Source of the DNA: Streptomyces sp. NBC_00083 | Lineage (GTDB): Bacteria > Actinomycetota > Actinomycetes > Streptomycetales > Streptomycetaceae | DNA length: 64,000 bases | Assembly: GCF_026343295.1 (NCBI RefSeq) | Contig: NZ_JAPELY010000002.1 | Span: forward strand, 1,488,001-1,552,000 | Reading direction: 5' to 3' | In this document: one piece after another, positions 8,838-19,484 of the stretch | Numbering within the stretch: the stretch's first letter is position 1 | How the letters are laid out: each line of letters opens with the position of its first letter | The notes under the pieces: model-generated | The model's database searches: none | What the model was told of the DNA's origin: nothing | Seen by the model: the letters and a program-made list of their open reading frames with translations, nothing else | Translations under genes and position numbers: made by a program

Positions 8838-9971
8838 TCAGCCCCGGCAGGGATAGACCGGGAGCGTGAGGGAGTTGGCCGCGCGGTCGAGCTCGGCGGG
8901 GTCGCGCCTGTTGCCGTCGGGCCTCTCCTGCGCGAGCCGCTGATTGCGGTGGACGTAGTCCCGCGTCACCCGCTCGTAGCGGGCGAGGGCGGCGCGGTGG
9001 TCGTCGGGGCTGTTGCCCAGCTCGCCCGCGAGGACGTAGGCGCCGGCCAGGGCGATGCTGGTGCCCTGGCCCGATCTCGGCGAGGGGCAGTACCCCGCGT
9101 CCCCGACCAGGGCGATCCGCCCTGTCGACCAGTGGTCGAGACGGACCTGGCTCATCGAGTCGAAGTAGAAGTCCGGCGCGCTCTCCATGTGCTCCAGGAG
9201 CCGCGGCGTCACCCAGCCGGCTCCGGCGAACCGCTCGGCGAGCAGGGCCTTGTGCCGGTCGGTGTCCCGGTGGCCGATGTCCAGCTGCGGGGAGGAGAAG
9301 AGCAGCATCGCCCGCGCCTCGGTGTTGTTCCGTGCGCTGTAGACACCGATCAGCGCGTCCTCGGTGGTGTGGAAGGTCTGCCAGTGGTCGAGCGCGAGGA
9401 AGTTGTCCACGCTGAAGATCGCGAGATAGCTGCCGAGGAAGTGGAGGAAGGCGGACTCCGGGCCGAAGGCCAGGCGGCGCACCCCCGAGTGCAGCCCGTC
9501 CGCGCCGACCACCAGGCCGAAGCGGCGCGGGCGTTCGTGCCGGAAGCGGACCTCGACGCCGTAGTCGTCCTGCGTGAGGGCGGTGATGACGTCGTCGAAC
9601 AGGAACTCCGTCCCGTAGCGGCTCGCGTCGAAGAGCAGCGTGGTCAGGTCGTCCCGCATCAGTTCGACGTCGTCGTTGTCTATGACCCCGCCGGTCAGGG
9701 TCTCCTCGGTGGAGCGGGACAGTTCCGTGCCGTCCCCGTCCACGAACGACATGCCGCGCATGCCGGTCGCCGAGGCCCGGACCTTGTCGAGCAGGTTCAT
9801 CCGGTCCACGACGTGTAACGCGGAGCCCCGGATGTCGATGGCCTGGCCGCCCCTGCGCAGGCCCGGCGCCCGTTCCACCACGGTCGGCCGGAACCCGGCG
9901 CGCTGGAGCCAGTAGGCCAGGGTCAGTCCGGCCACACTGGCTCCGGAGATCAAGACGTTCCTGTTGTGCAT
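8838..9971 (-). CDS. FAD-dependent monooxygenase (PHBH / FAD_binding_3 family)
   Basis: A 377-residue flavoprotein hydroxylase. The N-terminal dinucleotide-binding motif is GASVAGL near residues 10-16, followed by the conserved ERAPGLRRGGQAIDI segment. The second FAD motif, with its GD dipeptide, is GDAGYCPSPRSGQG near residues 292-305. Members hydroxylate aromatic or polyketide substrates using NAD(P)H and O2. The gene stops 4 nt after the convergent citrate synthase and starts at ATG 9971, facing a 378-bp upstream region. No biosynthetic cluster surrounds it, so it is probably a stand-alone detoxification or tailoring enzyme; the substrate is unknown. Confidence 0.88.
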   Translation of the reverse strand: MHNRNVLISGASVAGLTLAYWLQRAGFRPTVVERAPGLRRGGQAIDIRGSALHVVDRMNLLDKVRASATGMRGMSFVDGDGTELSRSTEETLTGGVIDNDDVELMRDDLTTLLFDASRYGTEFLFDDVITALTQDDYGVEVRFRHERPRRFGLVVGADGLHSGVRRLAFGPESAFLHFLGSYLAIFSVDNFLALDHWQTFHTTEDALIGVYSARNNTEARAMLLFSSPQLDIGHRDTDRHKALLAERFAGAGWVTPRLLEHMESAPDFYFDSMSQVRLDHWSTGRIALVGDAGYCPSPRSGQGTSIALAGAYVLAGELGNSPDDHRAALARYERVTRDYVHRNQRLAQERPDGNRRDPAELDRAANSLTLPVYPCRG

Positions 9972-10349
9972 GGCGTTCTCTCCGTGCTGATCGTGTGCAT
10001 CCTGGAGACCGCTTCAGCCGCTCCCCGGGGATACGTCGAGTCGTGACAGGCCGAGTCTTGACAGCGCGCGGACGGGTCGCAATGCACAAAACGGCAAGGA
10101 ATCGTTGCGTTCCGGGCAATGACGGGGCGCAGGGGCCCGGACGCCCGCGTGCGCCGCGGCCGGTGGCGCGCCACCGGGCCCGGGGCGGTGCGGGATAATT
10201 CGATCCCGGCGCATGGGAGGGCGGCGCGAGCGGATGCCCGCCCGGCCATGTGCCCCCACACAACCAGCGACTGAAGCGACTGAGAGGCCGTGTCCGCGCG
10301 CCGCCCGCCGAGGCGGCGCCGAGGGCGCGGGCTCGCGGAAAGGCCCCAG
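9972..10349. other. Divergent intergenic region with an 18-bp palindrome and a -10-like box
   Basis: This 378-bp gap separates the monooxygenase (minus) from the CobW gene (plus). At 10160-10177 there is a perfect 18-bp palindrome, CCGGTGGCG followed by CGCCACCGG. It ends 16 bp before GATAAT (10194-10199), the best -10 candidate for the CobW gene, so it would cover that promoter's -35. No coding sequence of credible composition is visible. The part nearer the monooxygenase contains no element I can name. Confidence 0.5.
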
Positions 10350-11501
10350 GTGGACAGCCCGAGCAAGCAGATCCCCGTCATCGTCCTCGCGGGCTTCCTC
10401 GGCTCGGGCAAGACCACCCTGCTCAACCATCTGCTCCGGGCCTGCCGCGGCACCCGCATCGGCGCCGTCGTCAACGACTTCGGCTCCATCGAGATCGACG
10501 CCATGACGGTGGCCGGACAGCTCGGCGACTCCACCGTCTCGCTCGGCAACGGCTGTCTGTGCTGCGCGGTCGACGCCAGCGAACTCGACCTCTATCTGGA
10601 CCGGCTGGCCCGGCCCGCGGCCCGTCTCGACGTCATCGTCATCGAGGCGAGCGGCCTCGCCGAGCCGCAGGAGCTGGTGAGGATGGTGCTCGCGGGCGAG
10701 AACCCGCGGACGGTGTACGGGGGTCTGGTGGAGGTCGTCGACGCGGCCGAGTACGACGCGACGCGCGAGCGCCATCCCGAGATCGAACGCCATCTGGCCG
10801 TCGCCGACCTGGTGGTGCTCAACAAGACGGACCGGGTCGACGCGGCGGGCCTGACCCGGCTGCGTGCCGCCCTCGCCGGAACGGCCGCGGTCGTCGAGTC
10901 CACGTACGGCAGGGTGGACCCGGAGCTCTTCTTCGACGCGCGGCCCCTCACCGAACGGGTCGGCCAGCTCGCCTTCGACGACCTCCTGGACGACGGGGCG
11001 CCGGCCTGCGGCGAGGAGCACGAGCACCACGCGGGGTGCGACGGCCACGGTGCGCACGGCACGCATCTGCACGCCGCCTACGAATCCGTCGCCTTCTCCT
11101 CGGACGCGCCCCTGGATCCGCGCCGGCTGATGGCCTTCCTCGACACCCGGCCGGAGGGGCTCTACCGCATCAAGGGGTTCGTCGACTTCGGCCCGGCCGA
11201 CCCCCGCAACCGCTACAGCCTGCACGCGGTCGGCCGCTTCCTGCGCTTCTACCCCGAGCCGTGGCCGCCCGGCCAGGAGCGCCGCAGCGAACTCGTCCTC
11301 ATCGGCGCGGGCATCGACGCCCCCGCCCTCGACGGGCAGCTCGCCGGATGCGTGGCCGCGGCCGCGGACGCACCCCCGCCCGAGCACGCGATGTGGGGCG
11401 TCCTGCGCTACGTACCCGATCCGGAGCGGGAGCCCCGGGAGGCGCCGGGGGAAACGGACGAGGCCGGGGAGTTCGATGAACTCCCCGGCCCCACCGGCTA
11501 G
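10350..11501 (+). CDS. CobW/COG0523-type GTPase, probable metal chaperone
   Basis: A 383-residue G3E-family P-loop GTPase. The Walker A is GFLGSGKTT near residues 15-23, and the hallmark CxCC metal site is in GNGCLCCAV (Cys69, 71, 72). NKTD near residue 154 is the guanine-specificity motif. A His-rich loop near residues 212-238 (EEHEHHAGCDGHGAHGTHLH) separates the GTPase from the C-terminal CobW domain. Such proteins insert or deliver zinc, cobalt or iron to client enzymes; the His-rich loop favours zinc or nickel. I chose GTG 10350 because GGAAAGG lies just upstream; an in-frame GTG at 10290 would add an Arg-rich tail. It ends 20 nt before the convergent parC stop. Confidence 0.88.
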   Translation: MDSPSKQIPVIVLAGFLGSGKTTLLNHLLRACRGTRIGAVVNDFGSIEIDAMTVAGQLGDSTVSLGNGCLCCAVDASELDLYLDRLARPAARLDVIVIEASGLAEPQELVRMVLAGENPRTVYGGLVEVVDAAEYDATRERHPEIERHLAVADLVVLNKTDRVDAAGLTRLRAALAGTAAVVESTYGRVDPELFFDARPLTERVGQLAFDDLLDDGAPACGEEHEHHAGCDGHGAHGTHLHAAYESVAFSSDAPLDPRRLMAFLDTRPEGLYRIKGFVDFGPADPRNRYSLHAVGRFLRFYPEPWPPGQERRSELVLIGAGIDAPALDGQLAGCVAAAADAPPPEHAMWGVLRYVPDPEREPREAPGETDEAGEFDELPGPTG

Positions 11502-11521
11502 TTGACGCCCCCGCTCACGCG

Positions 11522-13984
<2,463 letters not shown>

Positions 13985-14186
13985 CGCGGCTGCTGCTCCT
14001 TCACGTACCGGATCGGATCACTGATGCCGACCATTGTGGACCGTCCCACTGACAACGCCGACCGCGACCCGGGAACTTCGCCAGGTGCCCACGCGCTTGC
14101 ATACAGTGGCAGGACTTCTCCACCCAGGACTTCCTCCGCCAGTACGCCACACTGCGGTACTGCACATCGCGAACGAAGGGACGTAC

Positions 14187-15530
14187 ATGCCCATGGGTCA
14201 CACGGCCACAGCGCAGGCCGGCTCCGGCGGCCTGACAGCGACTGAGCACCGACTGGCCAACGGCCTGCGCGTGGTGCTCTCCGAGGACCACCTGACCCCG
14301 GTCGCCGCGGTGTGCCTCTGGTACGACGTGGGCTCGCGCCACGAGGTCAAGGGCCGCACCGGTCTCGCCCACCTCTTCGAGCACCTCATGTTCCAGGGCT
14401 CCCAGCAGGTGCACGGCAACGGCCACTTCGAGCTGGTGCAGGGGGCCGGCGGCTCGCTGAACGGCACCACCAGCTTCGAGCGCACCAACTACTTCGAGAC
14501 CATGCCCGCCCACCAGGTGGAGCTCGCGCTCTGGCTGGAGGCCGACCGCATGGGCTCGCTCCTCGCCGCGCTCGACGAGGAGTCGATGGACAACCAGCGC
14601 GACGTCGTCAAGAACGAGCGCCGCCAGCGCTACGACAACGTGCCCTACGGCACCGCCTTCGAGAAGCTCACCGCCCTCGCCTACCCGCAGGGCCACCCCT
14701 ACCACCACACCCCGATCGGCTCGATGGCCGACCTGGACGCGGCCACCCTCGACGACGCGCGCCAGTTCTTCCGTACGTACTACGCGCCCAACAACGCGGT
14801 GCTCTCCGTGGTCGGCGACATCGACCCCGAGCAGACGCTGGCCTGGGTGGAGAAGTACTTCGGCTCCATCCCCTCCCACGACGGCAAGCAGCCGCCGCGC
14901 GACGGCGCCCTGCCCGGCACCATCGGCGGCCAGCTGCGCGAGGTCGTCGAGGAGGACGTGCCGGCGCGCGCCCTGATGGCCGCCTACCGGCTGCCCCACG
15001 ACGGCACCCGCGAGGCCGACGCCGCCGACCTGGCGCTGACCGTCCTCGGCGGCGGAGAGTCCTCCCGGCTCCACAACCGCCTGGTCCGCCGCGACCGGAG
15101 CGCGGTCGCCGCGGGCTTCGGCCTGCTGCGCCTGGCCGGCGCCCCCTCGCTCGGCTGGCTCGACGTCAAGACCTCGGCCGGCGTCGAGGTCCCCGACATC
15201 GAGGCCGCGGTCGACGAGGAGCTCGCGCGGTTCGCCGCCGAGGGCCCCACCGACGAGGAGATGGAGCGCGCCCAGGCCCAGTTGGAGCGCGAGTGGCTCG
15301 ACCGGCTCGGCACCGTGGCCGGCCGCGCCGACGAACTGTGCCGCTACGCCGTGCTCTTCGGCGACCCGCAGCTCGCCCTGACCGCCGTCGACCGCGTCCT
15401 GGAGATCACCGCCGACGAGGTCAAGGCGATCGCCGCCGCGACGCTGCGCCCCGACAACCGGGCGGTCCTGGTGTACGAGCCCACCGCGGCACCCGAGGCA
15501 GGCAACGAAGAGGAAGAGGCGGCCCTGTGA
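14187..15530 (+). CDS. M16 family zinc metallopeptidase, catalytic subunit
   Basis: A 447-residue processing-peptidase-like protein. The inverted zinc motif HxxEH is HLFEH at residues 62-66, and the downstream Glu ligand is in VVKNERRQRYDN near residue 143. The start at ATG 14187 follows GAAGGG. The next gene overlaps it through GTGA and encodes a homologue that lacks the zinc motif, so the pair probably forms an active/inactive heterodimer like mitochondrial MPP beta/alpha. A TACAGT at 14102-14107 is a candidate -10. No signal peptide is visible, so it probably acts in the cytoplasm. Confidence 0.9.
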   Translation: MPMGHTATAQAGSGGLTATEHRLANGLRVVLSEDHLTPVAAVCLWYDVGSRHEVKGRTGLAHLFEHLMFQGSQQVHGNGHFELVQGAGGSLNGTTSFERTNYFETMPAHQVELALWLEADRMGSLLAALDEESMDNQRDVVKNERRQRYDNVPYGTAFEKLTALAYPQGHPYHHTPIGSMADLDAATLDDARQFFRTYYAPNNAVLSVVGDIDPEQTLAWVEKYFGSIPSHDGKQPPRDGALPGTIGGQLREVVEEDVPARALMAAYRLPHDGTREADAADLALTVLGGGESSRLHNRLVRRDRSAVAAGFGLLRLAGAPSLGWLDVKTSAGVEVPDIEAAVDEELARFAAEGPTDEEMERAQAQLEREWLDRLGTVAGRADELCRYAVLFGDPQLALTAVDRVLEITADEVKAIAAATLRPDNRAVLVYEPTAAPEAGNEEEEAAL

Positions 15531-16912
15531 CGGACGCTGTCGTGACCATGGAGTTCCACCCGCAGCCGACCGCCGGCACGCCCACGCCGTGGGCCTTCCC
15601 GGCCCCCGGGCGCGGCACGCTCGACAACGGCCTGACGGTGCTGCGCTGCGACCGCCCCGGCCAGCAGGTCGTCGCCGTCGAGATCTTCCTCGCGGCCCCG
15701 CTCGACGCCGAGCCCGAGGGCCTCGACGGCGTCGCCACGATCATGGCGCGCGCCCTGACCGAGGGCACCGACAAGCACTCCGCGGAGGAGTTCGCCGCCG
15801 AGCTGGAGCGGTGCGGCGCCACCATCGACGCGCACGCCGACCACCCCGGCGTCCGGGTCTCCCTCGAAGTGCCGGTCTCGCGGCTGCCCAAGGCGCTCTC
15901 GCTGCTCGCGGAGGCGCTGCGGGCCCCCGCGTTCGCCGACTCCGAGATCGAGCGCCTGGTGCGCAACCGGCTCGACGAGATCCCGCACGAGCACGCCAAC
16001 CCGGCCCGGCGCGCCGCCAAGCAGCTCTCCAAGGAGCTGTTCCCGGCCTCCGCGCGGATGTCCCGGCCCCGCCAGGGCACCGAGGAGACCGTCGCGGCGA
16101 TCGACGCGGCCGCGGTCCGCGCCTTCTACGAGGCGTACGTGCGCCCCGCGACGGCCGTCGCCGTCATCGTCGGCGACCTGTCGGGCACCGACCTCGACGC
16201 GATCCTCGCGGACACCCTGGGCGCCTGGACCGGCAACACCGCGAAGGCCCGCCCCGTCCCGCCGATCACCGCCGACGACACCGGCCGGGTCGTCATCGTG
16301 GACCGCCCCGGCGCCGTCCAGACGCAGCTGCTCATCGGCCGCATCGGCGCCGACCGCCACGACCGCGTCTGGGCGGCCCAGGTGCTCGGCACGTACTGCC
16401 TGGGCGGCACCCTCACCTCGCGCCTGGACCGGGTGCTGCGCGAGGAGAAGGGCTACACCTACGGGGTGCGCTCCTTCGGCCAGGTGCTGCGCTCGGGGCC
16501 GGACGGCGGCGCGGCGATGCTCGCCATCAGCGGCTCCGTCGACACCCCGAACACCGGGCCGGCCCTCGACGACCTGTGGAAGGTGCTGCGCAAGCTCGCC
16601 GCCGAGGGTCTGACGGACGCCGAGCGCGAGAGCGCCGTGCAGAACCTGGTGGGTGTCGCGCCGCTCAAGTACGAGACGGCGGCGGCGGTCGCGGCGACCC
16701 TCGCCGACCAGGTCGAGCAGTTCCTGCCGGACGACTACCAGGCCCAGTTGTACGCGCAGCTCGCGGCGACCGGCACCGTGGAGGCGACGGCGGCCGTCGT
16801 CAACGCCTTCCCGGCCGACCGGCTCGTCACGGTCCTGGTGGGCGACGCGGCCCAGATCGAGGAGCCCGTGCGGGCGCTCGGAATCGGCGAAGTGACCGTG
16901 GTCACCGGCTGA
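15527..16912 (+). CDS. M16 family peptidase-like protein, non-catalytic partner
   Basis: A 461-residue M16-fold protein paired with the gene before it. It begins at GTG 15527, inside the GTGA overlap with the upstream stop, so translation is coupled. At the position where its partner has HxxEH, this protein reads GLDGVATIMARALTEG and has no zinc ligands. The C-terminal half keeps the R/Y substrate-binding signature (EEKGYTYGVRS near residue 308), as seen in the non-catalytic chain of two-chain M16 proteases. It therefore probably completes the cleavage chamber and binds substrate. A strong hairpin follows 37 nt downstream. Confidence 0.88.
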   Translation: MTDAVVTMEFHPQPTAGTPTPWAFPAPGRGTLDNGLTVLRCDRPGQQVVAVEIFLAAPLDAEPEGLDGVATIMARALTEGTDKHSAEEFAAELERCGATIDAHADHPGVRVSLEVPVSRLPKALSLLAEALRAPAFADSEIERLVRNRLDEIPHEHANPARRAAKQLSKELFPASARMSRPRQGTEETVAAIDAAAVRAFYEAYVRPATAVAVIVGDLSGTDLDAILADTLGAWTGNTAKARPVPPITADDTGRVVIVDRPGAVQTQLLIGRIGADRHDRVWAAQVLGTYCLGGTLTSRLDRVLREEKGYTYGVRSFGQVLRSGPDGGAAMLAISGSVDTPNTGPALDDLWKVLRKLAAEGLTDAERESAVQNLVGVAPLKYETAAAVAATLADQVEQFLPDDYQAQLYAQLAATGTVEATAAVVNAFPADRLVTVLVGDAAQIEEPVRALGIGEVTVVTG

Positions 16913-16949
16913 TTGACGCACCTTCCGGCCCCGGATCTCCGGGGCTCCA

Positions 16950-16982
16950 GGGACCCCGGTGGCGGATGCGCCCCGGGGTCCC
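16950..16982 (+). terminator. Hairpin terminator after the M16 gene pair
   Basis: Perfect 10-bp stem GGGACCCCGG / CCGGGGTCCC with a 13-nt loop, 37 nt after the second M16 stop. There is no U-tract, as is common for Streptomyces terminators. Confidence 0.65.
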
Positions 16983-17053
16983 CCCATATGTCCGGTTTAT
17001 TGGAGAGGTTGCCTGTCTGTGATGTGGCGTGCGCAACAAAAAGCTGTGTCTGT

Positions 17054-17083
17054 TTGGTGATTGAAAGATCAGCCGTCTAGCGT
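17054..17083 (+). promoter_or_regulatory. Candidate promoter of the riboswitch-controlled M23 peptidase gene
   Basis: TTGGTG (17054-17059) and TAGCGT (17078-17083), separated by 18 nt, resemble a housekeeping sigma promoter. They lie about 45-50 nt before the predicted aptamer, the right position to transcribe it. The stretch 16983-17080 is locally AT-rich. Confidence 0.45.
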
Positions 17084-17129
17084 CATGCGCGCTGTCCGTC
17101 ACCACCCGTCGCAGCCGCGGCACCGGACA

Positions 17130-17285
17130 GTGATCGCCGAGTCCCCGTATGGCGCGAGCCTGGGGAGCCGGGGACCCACTCAGTCCCTGGGGTGAATCGG
17201 ACGCCTCCGCCCGCGGAGGAGCCCGTAGGAGACCTTCCTGCTCCGAACCCGTCAGCTAACCCGGTAGGCGAGATGGAAGGAAAGG
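17130..17285 (+). ncRNA. c-di-AMP riboswitch (ydaO-yuaA class)
   Basis: The leader of the M23 peptidase gene carries the hallmark conserved blocks of the ydaO aptamer in order: GAGCCGGGGACCCAC (about 17165-17179), GGGGTGAATCGG (about 17189-17200), then AACCCGTCAGCTAACC and GGTAGGCG (about 17246-17270), ending in GGAAGGAAAGGA. In Streptomyces this class precedes cell-wall hydrolase genes such as rpfA and M23 peptidases; binding c-di-AMP switches expression off. The end of the element overlaps the ribosome binding site (17277-17286), so translation control as well as transcription control is possible. Boundaries are approximate. Confidence 0.93.
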
Positions 17286-17298
17286 ACACCGCCACTCC

Positions 17299-18063
17299 AT
17301 GGCGTTCACCCGTGCCACCGGGAAACACCGCGCGCCCAGCCGGATGACGCGCCGCAGCGCGAACATCGCGGGCATCGCCACCCTCGCCACCGCCGGAGTC
17401 GTAGGCACCCTCGCCTCCCCGGCCGTCGCCGCCCCGAGCACCACCACCGACACCGGTCTCACCCAGGCCATCGTGATCGGCGACACCCTCGCCGACCAGC
17501 TGGGCGCCCAGGCCGACGCGCAGAAGCAGGCGGCCGCCAAGGCCAAGGCGAAGGCGGAGGCCGAAGCGGAGGCCAAGCGCAAGGCCGAGCAGCGCGCCGA
17601 GGAGGCCCGCGAGGCCAAGGAGCATGCGGCGCGCGAGGCGGAGCGCAAGCGCCTCAACACCTTCGTCGCCCCCATAGCCGACAGCTATGTGTCCACGGGC
17701 TACAAGACCGGCGGATCGCTGTGGTCCTCCGGCAGCCACACCGGCATCGACTTCCACGCCGGCATCGGCACCCCGGTGCACGCCGTCGGCATGGGCACCG
17801 TCGTCGAGGCCGGTCCGGGCGGCGCGTACGGCAACAACATCGTGATCAAGATGCACGACGGCACGTACACGCAGTACGGACACCTCTCGGTCATCCAGGT
17901 CTCCGTCGGCCAGAGCGTCGAGCCCGGCACCCAGATCGCCCTCTCGGGCAACACCGGCAACACCACCGGCCCGCACCTCCACTTCGAGGCCCGCACCGGC
18001 CCGGAGTACGGCTCGGACATCGACCCGATCGCCTATCTCCGCTCGCACGGCGTGACCGTCTGA
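17299..18063 (+). CDS. Secreted M23 family metallopeptidase (peptidoglycan endopeptidase)
   Basis: A 254-residue exported cell-wall hydrolase. A signal peptide with a hydrophobic core near residues 22-42 ends at PAVAA. Residues about 72-118 form a long Ala/Lys/Glu coiled coil. The C-terminal LytM/M23 domain holds the zinc site: His147 and Asp151 in HTGIDFH, and His226/His228 in GPHLHFE. It should cleave peptide cross-links in the peptidoglycan. Start ATG 17299 follows GGAAGGAAAGG, which is part of the c-di-AMP riboswitch end. The gene is monocistronic, closed by a strong hairpin. The coiled coil may anchor it near division or envelope complexes, by analogy with EnvC-like proteins. Confidence 0.92.
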   Translation: MAFTRATGKHRAPSRMTRRSANIAGIATLATAGVVGTLASPAVAAPSTTTDTGLTQAIVIGDTLADQLGAQADAQKQAAAKAKAKAEAEAEAKRKAEQRAEEAREAKEHAAREAERKRLNTFVAPIADSYVSTGYKTGGSLWSSGSHTGIDFHAGIGTPVHAVGMGTVVEAGPGGAYGNNIVIKMHDGTYTQYGHLSVIQVSVGQSVEPGTQIALSGNTGNTTGPHLHFEARTGPEYGSDIDPIAYLRSHGVTV

Positions 18064-18088
18064 GGCGTCTCTCCGCCCCCACGGACAC

Positions 18089-18120
18089 CGAAGACCCCCG
18101 GCCCGCGCCGGGGGTCTTCG
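18089..18120 (+). terminator. Strong hairpin terminator after the M23 peptidase
   Basis: Perfect 14-bp stem CGAAGACCCCCGGC / GCCGGGGGTCTTCG with a 4-nt loop, 26 nt after the stop codon. Confidence 0.85.
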
Positions 18121-18250
18121 CCGTTGGCCGGAAGGCGTCCCCGCGCTCCGGGCGTCATCCGGTGGTAACACGGCCTGCAATACAGTCCCCGGACAGCCGC
18201 CGCAAAGGCGTGGCCCGGCCGCGTTTCGGCACGAATCCAGGGGAGGTCGG

Positions 18251-18931
18251 GTGGTGCGTGTTCCGGCGCGTTCCGTTGACACGGCGATGCGCGACGACAT
18301 CGTCTCGGGGGTCTTCGAACCCGGCGGCCGGCTCGCCGAGGAGGCCCTCGCGCGCCGTTACGGGGTCTCCCGCGTCCCCGTCCGCGAGGCCCTGCGCACC
18401 CTGGAGTCCGAGGGATTCGTCACGACCCGACGGCACGTCGGCGCCTGTGTCGCCGAACTCGGCGACCAGGAGGCAGCCGACCTCCTCGAACTGCGCCTGC
18501 TCCTGGAGCCGTTGGCCGCCGCGCGCGCCGCGCGCCGCCGCGACGAGGCCCATCTGCGGGTGCTGCGCGGCCTGGTGAGACTCGGTCAGGAACGGGCGGC
18601 CCGCGGCCGGGGCGAGGATCCGGGCTCGCTGTGGGGCTGGTTCCACGAGACGCTGGCCCAGGCCTCCGCGAGCCCCGGGCTGATCGCGCTGCTCGCGCAG
18701 CTGCGGCACAAGGTCGCCTGGATGTACGTGGTGGACCCGCCGGAGCGCCCGGCCGAGGCCTGGGCCGCGCTCGGCGCGATCACCGACGCGGTGGCCCGCG
18801 GCGACGCCGGACGCGCCCGCGCGCTCACCGCGGAGCACGCCGAGCGCTCCTTTCCGGCCCATCGGCTGCGCCGCCCCGCGGCGGTGAGGACCGCGCAACG
18901 TGCCGTCAACACGGCGGGCGCCCGCGCGTGA
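18251..18931 (+). CDS. GntR family transcriptional regulator (FCD/FadR subfamily)
   Basis: A 226-residue DNA-binding regulator. The N-terminal winged helix covers about residues 10-70, with the GntR signature RRYGVSRVPVREALRTLESEGF. The C-terminal FCD all-helical effector domain runs from about 80 to 215. The start is GTG 18251, or GTG 18254, which has better spacing to GGGGAGG at 18240. A TACAGT box at 18181-18186 is a possible -10. No adjacent catabolic operon is obvious: the next gene (ptsH) is convergent and separated by a terminator. The ligand and targets are unknown; FCD regulators usually bind carboxylic acids. Confidence 0.88.
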   Translation: MVRVPARSVDTAMRDDIVSGVFEPGGRLAEEALARRYGVSRVPVREALRTLESEGFVTTRRHVGACVAELGDQEAADLLELRLLLEPLAAARAARRRDEAHLRVLRGLVRLGQERAARGRGEDPGSLWGWFHETLAQASASPGLIALLAQLRHKVAWMYVVDPPERPAEAWAALGAITDAVARGDAGRARALTAEHAERSFPAHRLRRPAAVRTAQRAVNTAGARA

Positions 18932-18990
18932 CGCCCACGCCCTCGGCGGGCCCGAGCCGGGGAGGACGGGGTGTGCCGGTCAGGGAAAAC

Positions 18991-19032
18991 GAAAGGACCG
19001 CCGGGCCCCGGATCCGGGTCCCGCGGTCCTTC
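18991..19032. terminator. Bidirectional hairpin terminator between the GntR gene and ptsH
   Basis: GAAAGGACCG (18991-19000) pairs with CGGTCCTTC (19024-19032); an inner GC-rich helix fills the space between. It lies between convergent genes, ending 18 nt after the ptsH stop and starting 59 nt after the GntR stop. Confidence 0.75.
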
Positions 19033-19050
19033 GGTGCGCCGCCGGTCTGC

Positions 19051-19332
19051 TCAGACGGTCTCGGGGAGCTCCTCGAGACCCTCGGCGACCAGCTTGGCCA
19101 GACGGTCGAGCGCGGCGTCCGCGCCCTCGGCGTCGGAGGCCAGCACGATCTCCTCGCCGCCCTGGGCACCGAGGCCGAGCACCGCGAGCATGGACGCGGC
19201 GTTGACCGGGTTGCCGTCGGCCTTGGCGATCGTCATGGGGACTCCGGCGGCCGTGGCGGCACGGACGAAGATGGACGCGGGGCGGGCGTGCAGGCCCTCG
19301 GCCCAGCCGACGTTGACGCGGCGCTCAGCCAT
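19051..19332 (-). CDS. ptsH: HPr phosphocarrier protein
   Basis: A 93-residue protein, full length for HPr. The active-site His15 lies in GLHARPAS, which accepts phosphate from enzyme I and passes it to the EIIA proteins of the sugar phosphotransferase system. The regulatory Ser site near residue 47 is in the segment VNAASMLAVLGL. Start ATG 19332 is preceded by GAAGGG. The gene stands alone here, away from ptsI, as is usual in Streptomyces. Divergent from the Pat acetyltransferase gene. Confidence 0.96.
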   Translation of the reverse strand: MAERRVNVGWAEGLHARPASIFVRAATAAGVPMTIAKADGNPVNAASMLAVLGLGAQGGEEIVLASDAEGADAALDRLAKLVAEGLEELPETV

Positions 19333-19484
19333 GGTGTTGCCCTTCGAAATCTCTGACGGTTGTCTAGACCAGTCTCTCATGTGGTGCACGGTGCTCCTAC
19401 CGACCTTAGGCCCGGGTGTGCCGCCGACCGGCCCTTGCCACTTTCCCCCGCCCCGTACGGCCCCGCGACCCGTACGCTTTCCGT

